From Sulfurovum sp. (lineage in GTDB: Bacteria; Campylobacterota; Campylobacteria; Campylobacterales; Sulfurovaceae): 6,333 nucleotides of DNA. Location of the stretch: NCBI GenBank assembly GCA_027066595.1, contig JAMONG010000258.1, forward strand, positions 1-6,333, in the 5' to 3' direction. Shown piece after piece: positions 1 through 6,124 of this stretch (positions are counted from its first letter, which is position 1; each line of letters begins with the position of its first letter). Made by a program: the position numbers and the translations under genes. Under the pieces are notes generated by a model. The model was not told the DNA's origin and did not search any database. It was given only the letters and a program-made list of their open reading frames with translations.

Positions 1-748
1 TACAGCAGGGTTTGACCATGCAGTGACACTGAACTTTTTAGAGGCTTGGGCTACGAGTCTCTCTTATACGTTTCAACTCTATTTTGATTTCTCTGGCTAT
101 ACAGACATGGCGATAGGGGCTGCTCTACTTTTTAACATCAAGCTTCCTATTAACTTTAACTCTCCCTATAAGGCATTAGACATACAAGACTTTTGGAGGA
201 GATGGCATATTACACTATCACGTTTTTTAAGAGACTATATCTATATTCCTCTTGGGGGTAATAGAAAAGGAACGTTTAGAACCTATACCAACCTCATGGC
301 TACCTTTATACTGGGTGGGATTTGGCATGGGGCTGGGTGGACATTTGTCTTTTGGGGCTTTTTACATGGTTTGGCTTTAGTCATTCACAGGGCTTGGAAA
401 TCATTAGGGTTTCGTATGCCTAAGCTTTTGGCTTGGTTTATTACGTTTAACTTTATCAATGTCGCTTGGGTCTTTTTTAGGGCTAAGGAGTGGGAGGATG
501 CTTTGAAGGTTTTGTCGGGGATGAGTACGCTTTCATTTACACAAACTACTGCTCCACTTACTCTGTATATTATGTTTGGGTCACTCTTTATCGCTTTTTT
601 ACTTGTCTTATTTACAAAAAATTCAAGCTATTATTTACGTAAAAAAATGACATGTATGTATATGATAGGAGCTGCCCTACTGTTTGCTTATGCTCTGTCA
701 AAGTCACTGCGTACTTCTTCGGAAGTCTTTTTATATTATAATTTTTAG
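1..748 (+). CDS. MBOAT-family O-acyltransferase, AlgI-like (5' end cut by window)
   Basis: C-terminal part of a multi-pass inner-membrane O-acyltransferase of the MBOAT/AlgI type, which moves an acetyl group across the membrane for O-acetylation of an extracellular polysaccharide. The reading frame is open to the window edge (first full codon at base 2), so the GTG at 23 is internal, not a start. Family hallmarks are clear: YFDFSGYTDMAIG followed by NFNSPYK, DFWRRWHITLSRFLRDY (bases 188-238), IPLGGNRKG, and the WHGAGW motif with the presumed catalytic histidine at bases 326-328, then a second conserved His in FLHG. Several hydrophobic segments follow, and the C-terminus ends in aromatic residues (YYNF), as is common for AlgI relatives. 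It lies 8 bp upstream of an AlgJ/AlgX-like gene, the usual partner. Family assignment is firm. The polymer acetylated is unknown, and nothing here points to alginate itself, so no gene symbol is given. Confidence 0.93.
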   Translation, partial: TAGFDHAVTLNFLEAWATSLSYTFQLYFDFSGYTDMAIGAALLFNIKLPINFNSPYKALDIQDFWRRWHITLSRFLRDYIYIPLGGNRKGTFRTYTNLMATFILGGIWHGAGWTFVFWGFLHGLALVIHRAWKSLGFRMPKLLAWFITFNFINVAWVFFRAKEWEDALKVLSGMSTLSFTQTTAPLTLYIMFGSLFIAFLLVLFTKNSSYYLRKKMTCMYMIGAALLFAYALSKSLRTSSEVFLYYNF

Positions 749-754
749 GAGAGA
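747..754 (+). promoter_or_regulatory. Ribosome binding site of the AlgJ/AlgX-like gene
   Basis: A strong Shine-Dalgarno sequence, AGGAGAGA, begins inside the TAG stop codon of the upstream MBOAT gene and sits just before the ATG at 757. The overlap with the stop codon supports coupled translation of the two genes in one transcript. Confidence 0.8.
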
Positions 755-756
755 AC

Positions 757-1854
757 ATGAAGCAAAAAACATTGGTCTATTACTTTTTAATCTTTGCCAT
801 ATCGTTCACACTTTTTCTCCCTGTGCTCAATCTCTCTTTTACCTATGCATATAAAAAAATCACTATACAGCACTTTTCAAAACGATACCTTTTTTCTACA
901 GATAATTTTGAATCGGTACTTAATTATGTGGCATATAAAGCATTTGATTTTTCTTTAGATGAAGCCAATGTCATTGTGGGAGAAAAGCCATTTTTCTTCC
1001 TAGGAAACAGTCATGCAAGCATCATAGACAAAACCAAAGGCACATTTCTTTACGCAGACAAAGACATTAAACTCTGGGCTGATACCTTAAAAAAACTACA
1101 AGAGTGGTATGAAAATCAAGGCATCAAGTTCATTTTAGCCATCGCACCTAACAAACATTCGGTCTATAGTGACAAATTACCTAAAAGCATTATATATAAA
1201 GAGGGAAAAACCATTACGGATGCTATCGTAAAACATGGGTTGGATAAAGGTATTCATATTGTCAATTTAAAAAATGTACTCAAGCAAAATAAAGAAGAGA
1301 AGCAACTCTTTTTTCATACCGATACACACTGGACTAACTATGGTGCACTTCTTGGATATGAAAAGAGTATGGAGTACCTAAATAGTATCTATAAAACAGA
1401 CTATAAAGTACCTAAATATACTAGCACAGAAATTAACTCTGACGGAAGTGGTGATTTAACAAGATTTTTGAAAATCAACCATTTCTTGGCAGATAACTAT
1501 GAGAAAGACTATAGTCTAGCATTTCAAAATAGTCATACACTCTGTTATGGAGAGATTACCAAAGCCAACACTTTAAAAGGATGTACACCAAGTATAAAAA
1601 ATCAATTTAACCAATACAGTGTCAATACCAACGCAGTAAACCAAGAAAAACTTTTGTATCTTTGTGACTCTTTTGGATTGGCAAATTCACAACTCTATAG
1701 TAAAACTTTTCATACAGTATGGAGATTTCATATAAGCTATACCCATGGTAAAATGCTAGAAAAATTCCTTCAAGAAAATAAACCTGATATCGTCATCTAT
1801 CAAGTTGTAGAAAGAGACCTCGGCAATAAGACAATCTTAGACGATATGCCTTAA
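757..1854 (+). CDS. AlgJ/AlgX-like SGNH-type polysaccharide O-acetyltransferase
   Basis: A 365-residue protein with one N-terminal hydrophobic segment (about residues 8-29), probably a signal anchor that places the rest in the periplasm. The body matches the AlgJ/AlgX/DltD-like SGNH hydrolase-fold group: an early FFFLGNSHASIID stretch (79-91), APNKHSVY (130-137), the DTHW motif with presumed catalytic Asp189 and His191, the DSF motif with presumed nucleophile Ser305, and a late IVIYQVVERDL stretch (345-355). In this group the periplasmic enzyme takes acetyl groups delivered by the MBOAT partner and places them on a polysaccharide, which fits the gene directly upstream. The residue before DSF is Cys303, where glycine is common. 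The start is set by the AGGAGA site and the 8-bp gap. The fold and triad are well supported; the substrate and the choice between an AlgJ-like or AlgX-like role (the latter with a carbohydrate-binding module) are not. I see no such extra module. Confidence 0.85.
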   Translation: MKQKTLVYYFLIFAISFTLFLPVLNLSFTYAYKKITIQHFSKRYLFSTDNFESVLNYVAYKAFDFSLDEANVIVGEKPFFFLGNSHASIIDKTKGTFLYADKDIKLWADTLKKLQEWYENQGIKFILAIAPNKHSVYSDKLPKSIIYKEGKTITDAIVKHGLDKGIHIVNLKNVLKQNKEEKQLFFHTDTHWTNYGALLGYEKSMEYLNSIYKTDYKVPKYTSTEINSDGSGDLTRFLKINHFLADNYEKDYSLAFQNSHTLCYGEITKANTLKGCTPSIKNQFNQYSVNTNAVNQEKLLYLCDSFGLANSQLYSKTFHTVWRFHISYTHGKMLEKFLQENKPDIVIYQVVERDLGNKTILDDMP

Positions 1855-1872
1855 AGCAAAATAATATTTGCT
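1855..1872 (+). repeat. Short inverted repeat overlapping the PTS promoter
   Basis: A perfect 6-bp inverted repeat, AGCAAA (1855-1860) and TTTGCT (1867-1872), is separated by ATAATA. It starts immediately after the stop codon of the acetyltransferase gene, and its right arm covers the TG extension and first base of the candidate -10 box. It could be an operator half-site pair or a weak hairpin. There is no T-run right behind it, so it is a poor terminator. An arm this short in AT-rich DNA may be chance. Confidence 0.3.
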
Positions 1873-1877
1873 ATACT
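1869..1877 (+). promoter_or_regulatory. Candidate extended -10 promoter of the PTS operon
   Basis: TGCTATACT reads as an extended -10 element (TG, one base, TATACT at 1872-1877). The -35 position (about 1849-1854) holds CCTTAA, which is not a match, but extended -10 promoters often lack one and sigma-70 promoters of Campylobacterota are weak at -35. Transcription would begin near 1884, giving a leader of about 20 nt before the ATG at 1905. The same core GCTATACT precedes the lipoprotein gene at 5162. Confidence 0.55.
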
Positions 1878-1904
1878 TTAAAATATCAAAAAACAAAGAA
1901 GATT

Positions 1905-3713
1905 ATGCAACTTTTAAAAAACCTGTTTTCTAAACCCTTGTCTACACAACTCACGGTTACCTCATCTAATGGCTTTCACCTTAGACCTGTGGCACGTTTT
2001 ACTGCTTTGGCAAAGTCCTATAAATGTGATGTGACTGCCACATTTAATGGTAAAACTGTAGATGCAAAAAAGGTCAATACCCTACTCTCCCTCTCTTTAG
2101 AAAAACAAGATACTTTCACTCTCACCACACAAGGCAAAGAGGCACAACAAGCCTTAACTTCCTTACAAACACTTTTTAAAACACTTATGCAAGATGATAT
2201 TGAAGTAACTACCATACAAAAAAAGAGTGCCCACTATACAAGTAAGACCTTAGAGGGTGACATCATCGCTAAAGGTGTGGCTGTCGCTCCTGCAACTGGC
2301 TATAAAACAGAGACAATACAACATGAAAACAGCCTTACTTTTAAAGAAGCGATAGAAAATACTTTACAAAACCTAGAGAAGAAAAGTAAGCAAAGTGACA
2401 TCTATCTGGCACAAAAAGAGTTACTCTTAGCACTAAGTGAAAAGTGTGATTCTTTGGAGAGCTTAGAGACTTTGATGAATGAAGAGTCTAACGCACTAAA
2501 AGAGACAAAACTCTCTAGTAAGATAACAGACTATCAAGACATTTTACAACAGGTTAAAACTGCTTTAGGATTAGAAGTAAAAGTACTCTTTCCCGAACAT
2601 GCCTTTATACTTCTCGCAAATGATCTGCTTCCAAGTGAAATCACGTTACTTGTCAGCACCCAAGTAGAAGCGGTTGTACTCAAAGAGACTTCTATTCACT
2701 CACATACTGCTATCTTACTGCGTGCTTCAGGCATCACTTCACTCATAGCCGATACAAGCAAGATACCTTTAGAAAAAGAGATTATTGTAGATAGTATTGC
2801 AGGGGTTGTGGTACTGACTCCAAATAGTGAAGATATACAAAAAGCCAAAACCCTGCAAAAACAAACCAAAGAACAAAAAGCACACTCTGCTACAAAACGT
2901 TTTGAGCCTGCCACAACATCCAAAGGCAAACAAATAAAAGTTTTTGCCAATGTAGGAGATATTGAGAGTGCCAAAGCAGCCAAAGAAGAAGGTGCTGAGG
3001 GCATAGGGCTTTTACGCTCAGAGTTTTTGTTTAAATCAACTAGACCTACTTTAGAAACACAGACAAAAGCATACGCAGAGATATTTGATGCTTTTGATGA
3101 CATTACGGTTCGTACCCTTGATGTGGGGGGAGACAAAGCACTTCCCTACCTACACATCCCCTTAGAAGACAACCCCTTTTTAGGCATACGAGGTGTGCGG
3201 CTTTTTAGGACACACCCTGAGATACTTGAAGAACAGCTACACGCTATATTTGTTGCATCACAAGGTAAAAAGATAAAAGTGATGTTCCCTATGGTCTCTA
3301 CTGTTGAAGAGTTTAACAAAGCAAAAAGTTTTGCACAAGATGTCGCAAAAAAGCACACGATAGACGTCTCTAACATTGCGTTTGGCATCATGATAGAAGT
3401 ACCCTCTGTACTTTTTCAAATTGAACTCTTTAATGACGCAGTAGACTTCTATTCCATAGGCACAAATGACCTTACGCAGTACCTCTTTGCAGTCGAGCGT
3501 ACCCACCCACTTCTCAAAGTAGATGAACTCTCACCTGTTGTCTTTTTGGCACTTGAGAGTGTTGTCAAACAAGCCACAAAACCTGTCAGTATCTGCGGTG
3601 AACTCGCTGCAAACTCTGATGCTATAGAAAAGCTGATACACTTAGGACTTACCACCCTTTCTGTCAGTCCCAAAAGCATAGCCCAAACCAAGGAGCGTAT
3701 CCGTCATGTTTAA
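1905..3713 (+). CDS. ptsP: HPr-Enzyme I fusion (phosphoenolpyruvate-protein phosphotransferase)
   Basis: A cytoplasmic 602-residue fusion of the two general PTS proteins, taking phosphate from PEP onto EI and then HPr. Residues about 15-97 are HPr, with active His25 in GFHLRP. EI follows from about 115: the helical HPr-binding part, the swivelling phospho-histidine domain with presumed active His267, and the PEP-binding barrel from about 343. Against E. coli EI from memory, the catalytic residues are kept: Arg371 (GLLRSEFLF), Arg403 (VRTLDVGGDK), Glu498 (IMIEVP), Asp522 (SIGTNDLTQY), Arg532 and Cys564 (ICGELA). Oddities: the loop before His267 reads TSIHSH instead of GGxTSH, the usual regulatory HPr serine is Lys56, and the EI N-terminal region is about 35 residues short. 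There is no EIIA domain and no GAF domain, so it is neither FruB/NagF-like nor a PtsNtr EI. The ribosome site (AAGAAG) is weak. The symbol follows common annotation use. Confidence 0.9.
   Translation: MQLLKNLFSKPLSTQLTVTSSNGFHLRPVARFTALAKSYKCDVTATFNGKTVDAKKVNTLLSLSLEKQDTFTLTTQGKEAQQALTSLQTLFKTLMQDDIEVTTIQKKSAHYTSKTLEGDIIAKGVAVAPATGYKTETIQHENSLTFKEAIENTLQNLEKKSKQSDIYLAQKELLLALSEKCDSLESLETLMNEESNALKETKLSSKITDYQDILQQVKTALGLEVKVLFPEHAFILLANDLLPSEITLLVSTQVEAVVLKETSIHSHTAILLRASGITSLIADTSKIPLEKEIIVDSIAGVVVLTPNSEDIQKAKTLQKQTKEQKAHSATKRFEPATTSKGKQIKVFANVGDIESAKAAKEEGAEGIGLLRSEFLFKSTRPTLETQTKAYAEIFDAFDDITVRTLDVGGDKALPYLHIPLEDNPFLGIRGVRLFRTHPEILEEQLHAIFVASQGKKIKVMFPMVSTVEEFNKAKSFAQDVAKKHTIDVSNIAFGIMIEVPSVLFQIELFNDAVDFYSIGTNDLTQYLFAVERTHPLLKVDELSPVVFLALESVVKQATKPVSICGELAANSDAIEKLIHLGLTTLSVSPKSIAQTKERIRHV
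3690..3695 (+). promoter_or_regulatory. Ribosome binding site of nagE inside the HPr-EI gene
   Basis: AAGGAG lies within the last codons of the HPr-EI gene, 10 nt before the ATG at 3706. It fixes the nagE start and, with the 8-nt overlap of the two frames, indicates translational coupling. Confidence 0.75.
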
Positions 3714-5097
3714 TCTTTTACAAAAAATAGGCAAAGCCCTTATGACCCCCATTGCTGTATTACCCGTAGCTGCATTGTTACTGCGTTTAGGCTTTGGAGA
3801 CATTCCTTTTATTGACGGTCAAGTAGCTTCCATCATGAAAAATGCAGGGGATGCTATCTTCTCTCACCTTGATTTACTTTTTGGTATCGGTATCGCTTAC
3901 GGACTTGCCAAAAACAATGATGGGGCAGCAGCCCTTGCAGGTGCGATTGGAGTGCTTATAGCCAAAGCAGTTTACATCAGCATTGACAAAGATGTCAACA
4001 TGGGTGTCTTTGTGGGCATCATCATCGGTGTGCTAGCGGGTACACTTTATAACCGTTTCTATGACATTAAACTGCCTGAGTTTTTAGGCTTTTTTGGAGG
4101 CAAAAGATTTGTGCCTATCATCACAGCCCTCTCTGCCATCGGTGTAGGGGTACTGGCAGGGTACTTTTGGCACTTTGCACAAGCAGGCATAGATGCATTT
4201 TCAAATGCAATCATAGGGCTAGAAGAAATAGGTACATTCATCTATGGAACACTCAACCGTCTACTCATCCCTCTAGGACTTCACCATATACTCAACTCCG
4301 TCTTTTGGTTTCAACTAGGTGAATATACCCATCTTAAAGATGGTGTGGAAGTCGTAGCCAATGGTGACTTGCATCGTTTCTTTGCTGGAGACAAAACAGC
4401 AGGTGTCTATATGTCTGGTTTTTATGTGGTGATGATGTTTGGTTTGCCTGCAATGGCATATGCTATCTACCTCAACACTCCTAAGTCTTCACGCAAACGT
4501 GTAGGAGCTATACTTGCGGGCGTTGCTTTTACCTCTTTTCTTACAGGTATTACGGAGCCTTTAGAGTTTTTGTTTTTATTTGTAGCCCCTCTGTTGTTTT
4601 TGGTGCATGCACTCTTAACAGGCTTGGCTCTTGCTGCTGCACAGATATTAGACATTCATGCAGGGTTTGGGTTTTCTGCAGGGTTTATAGACTATGTGAT
4701 TAACTATAAATTAGCAACAAACCCTCTACTTATCTTACCCCTTGGTGTGGTGTTTGCCCTCATTTATTTTTTTGTGAGTTACTACACCATCAAAATATTT
4801 AAACTCAAGATATTTGAAGATGATAATGAAAATACAGTTAGCTGTGTGAGTGATGAAGCACTAGCCTTTATAGAAGCACTTGGAGGAAAAGAAAACATTA
4901 CCAATACCGATGCATGTATCACACGTTTACGCATGTCAGTAAAAGACAGTAGCAATCTTACAGATGAAAGTTTTATATCTCTTGGAGCAAAAGGTGTGAT
5001 ACGTCCTGACAAGCACAGTATTCAAGTCATTTTAGGAACCAAAGCAGAAAGAGTAGCAGAGTCTATCAACGAAGCTTTAGCAATGTATTCAACTTGA
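3706..5097 (+). CDS. nagE: PTS N-acetylglucosamine-type permease, IICB (no IIA domain)
   Basis: An inner-membrane PTS permease that imports and phosphorylates a sugar, most likely N-acetylglucosamine. Residues about 1-370 are the IIC channel: KALMTPIAVLPVAALLLRLG at the N-terminus, then DGAAALAGAIG, NMGVFVGIIIG, KLPEFLGFFGGKRFVPI, NRLLIPLGLHHILN (His193 region), and TGITEPLEFLF with the conserved Glu284. These follow E. coli NagE closely, more so than PtsG. Residues about 380-463 are IIB, with the phospho-cysteine Cys404 in DACITRLR and a typical ending (SIQVILGTKAE). The protein stops after IIB: 463 residues against about 648 for the IICBA form of E. coli NagE, with no sign of a frameshifted IIA behind the stop. 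The ATG overlaps the HPr-EI stop by 8 nt, so the two form an operon. GlcNAc specificity is inferred from resemblance; glucosamine or glucose cannot be excluded. Confidence 0.92.
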   Translation: MFNLLQKIGKALMTPIAVLPVAALLLRLGFGDIPFIDGQVASIMKNAGDAIFSHLDLLFGIGIAYGLAKNNDGAAALAGAIGVLIAKAVYISIDKDVNMGVFVGIIIGVLAGTLYNRFYDIKLPEFLGFFGGKRFVPIITALSAIGVGVLAGYFWHFAQAGIDAFSNAIIGLEEIGTFIYGTLNRLLIPLGLHHILNSVFWFQLGEYTHLKDGVEVVANGDLHRFFAGDKTAGVYMSGFYVVMMFGLPAMAYAIYLNTPKSSRKRVGAILAGVAFTSFLTGITEPLEFLFLFVAPLLFLVHALLTGLALAAAQILDIHAGFGFSAGFIDYVINYKLATNPLLILPLGVVFALIYFFVSYYTIKIFKLKIFEDDNENTVSCVSDEALAFIEALGGKENITNTDACITRLRMSVKDSSNLTDESFISLGAKGVIRPDKHSIQVILGTKAERVAESINEALAMYST

Positions 5098-5104
5098 ATT
5101 TTTT
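5087..5104 (+). terminator. Possible weak terminator at the end of nagE
   Basis: ATTCA (5087-5091) and TGAAT (5095-5099) can pair around a 3-nt loop, followed by T at 5100-5104. The right arm includes the nagE stop codon. The stem is only 5 bp and nearly all A-T, so intrinsic termination would be weak, and the same bases also serve as the -35 of the next promoter. It may be chance. Confidence 0.25.
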
Positions 5105-5122
5105 CTCTATTATGGCTATACT
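5094..5122 (+). promoter_or_regulatory. Candidate sigma-70 promoter of the lipoprotein gene
   Basis: TTGAAT (5094-5099) as -35 and TATACT (5117-5122) as -10 are separated by exactly 17 bp, the optimal spacer. The -10 is preceded by TGGC, so the core GCTATACT repeats that seen ahead of the PTS operon. Transcription would start near 5129, about 33 nt before the ATG at 5162. The -35 overlaps the nagE stop codon. Confidence 0.6.
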
Positions 5123-5130
5123 AAGATTCC

Positions 5131-5145
5131 AAATCATTAAGATTT
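5131..5145 (+). repeat. Short leader hairpin and direct repeat before the lipoprotein gene
   Basis: AAATC (5131-5135) and GATTT (5141-5145) form a perfect 5-bp inverted repeat with a 5-nt loop, lying between the predicted transcription start and the ribosome site. A 7-bp direct repeat, TAAGATT, also occurs at 5122-5128 and 5138-5144. Both are short and AT-rich, so function is uncertain. Confidence 0.25.
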
Positions 5146-5147
5146 AA

Positions 5148-5152
5148 AAAGG
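5148..5152 (+). promoter_or_regulatory. Ribosome binding site that decides the lipoprotein start
   Basis: AAAGG ends 9 nt before the ATG at 5162 but only 3 nt before an in-frame TTG at 5156. The spacing favours ATG 5162, which also gives a normal lysine-rich start to the signal peptide. Confidence 0.6.
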
Positions 5153-5161
5153 TTCTTGTCC

Positions 5162-6124
5162 ATGAAAAAAGCGTTACTACTTTCTCTCTTCTTACTACTT
5201 AATGGCTGCTCTTTCGAAAGTATCTTAGCCTTAGGAGAAGTCGATAAAGTTGAAGTGGTCAAAAAAAATCCCTCTGTTTCTCACTATCGAGCCTACTTTA
5301 CACGCTCACAACTCAAACCTATCAGAAAGAATCAAAAATATCTCTATTTTTACAATAAGAAGAAAAAAGATTTAGCCATCCTATTACATCGTTACGATAA
5401 CTATTATCTTTATAGCCTCTACCACCCAAAGATACAAACAAAAGTGATGCATGGTACATCCTATTACAAAATCAAAAAAACCTTACGAAAAAAAGGCTAT
5501 ACACTTAGCTATCCTACACTCGTTGGAGCTACATCAAAAGTTGCTTTACGTCGTTATAAAGGTATCAAAACTTTACTTGTAGAAGTGCATGACTATAGTC
5601 GATTACAAGCAAAATACAGACAAGCGATTAAGACCTATGATGCAAGTAAGATTAAAAACCTTAAAACCAAACTACCTCATGCACTTATAGCCTCATACTA
5701 TGATAACTATTTACAAAAAGCAAAAGAGACACAACAGCTAGAACAACTTAAACTCATAGCAAAACAACTTAACCTAAATAAAAAAGAAAACATACATTCC
5801 AAAGAAACGGAAGCCCAAATAGATAAAGAAGTACAAGATGCTCTAGCAAAAGAGATACCTAAACCCAATAAAGAACTTGCATTTAACTATTATGAAAAAG
5901 AAGCCTCTTTTACTGAACTCGATAACTACCTTAATGACAAAACAACAAAAGATGCTCTCTCTTTTAACCAATACACCCAACTTAAACAACGTCATGCAAT
6001 ACTCAATGAAGCTAAAATATTAAAAGAGGGTTCACTTGAAGAGCTTATCTCTATCTACAAGATAAACAAAGATCCTAAATATAAAAAGCGTATCTTGCAA
6101 CTGATGAAAAAAGTACAAAAATAA
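5162..6124 (+). CDS. Putative lipoprotein of unknown function
   Basis: A 320-residue protein I do not recognise. The first 16 residues are a lipoprotein signal: Lys2-Lys3, a leucine-rich core, and the lipobox LNGC with the lipidated cysteine at Cys16. Ser17 follows, with no Asp at +2, so outer-membrane delivery is plausible. The rest is soluble and very basic, with lysine clusters (for example 66-69 and 103-111) and a tyrosine-rich stretch at about 60-88. Residues about 40-150 look like a mixed alpha/beta region; from about 150 to the end it is helical and charged, with possible coiled-coil or helical-repeat character (the tails LQKAKETQQLEQLKLIAKQL and LEELISIYKINKDPKYKKRI). Catalytic motifs are not seen. 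It has its own promoter after nagE, so its link to sugar uptake is by position only. Its stop codon touches that of the convergent kinase gene. The lipoprotein call is strong; function is open. Confidence 0.8.
   Translation: MKKALLLSLFLLLNGCSFESILALGEVDKVEVVKKNPSVSHYRAYFTRSQLKPIRKNQKYLYFYNKKKKDLAILLHRYDNYYLYSLYHPKIQTKVMHGTSYYKIKKTLRKKGYTLSYPTLVGATSKVALRRYKGIKTLLVEVHDYSRLQAKYRQAIKTYDASKIKNLKTKLPHALIASYYDNYLQKAKETQQLEQLKLIAKQLNLNKKENIHSKETEAQIDKEVQDALAKEIPKPNKELAFNYYEKEASFTELDNYLNDKTTKDALSFNQYTQLKQRHAILNEAKILKEGSLEELISIYKINKDPKYKKRILQLMKKVQK

Noticed and set aside
23..25. GTG as a start codon for the first gene
   Set aside because: The frame is open upstream to the window edge and the family needs several more N-terminal membrane segments, so this valine is internal.
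2696..3136. Open frames on the minus strand opposite the HPr-EI and nagE genes
   Set aside because: They lie entirely within strongly supported plus-strand genes, have Ser/Cys-rich antisense-like composition, and show no recognisable motif or ribosome site.
4164..4180. TGGCAC followed closely by TTGCA, resembling a sigma-54 promoter
   Set aside because: The two blocks are too close together for a -24/-12 element and lie within nagE coding sequence.
4659..4687. Direct repeat of GCAGGGTTT
   Set aside because: It encodes the repeated AGF in HAGFGFSAGF, a conserved stretch of the NagE IIC domain, so it is explained by protein sequence.
5156..5158. TTG as the lipoprotein start
   Set aside because: It would be only 3 nt from the AAAGG ribosome site; ATG 5162 has correct spacing and begins a normal signal peptide.
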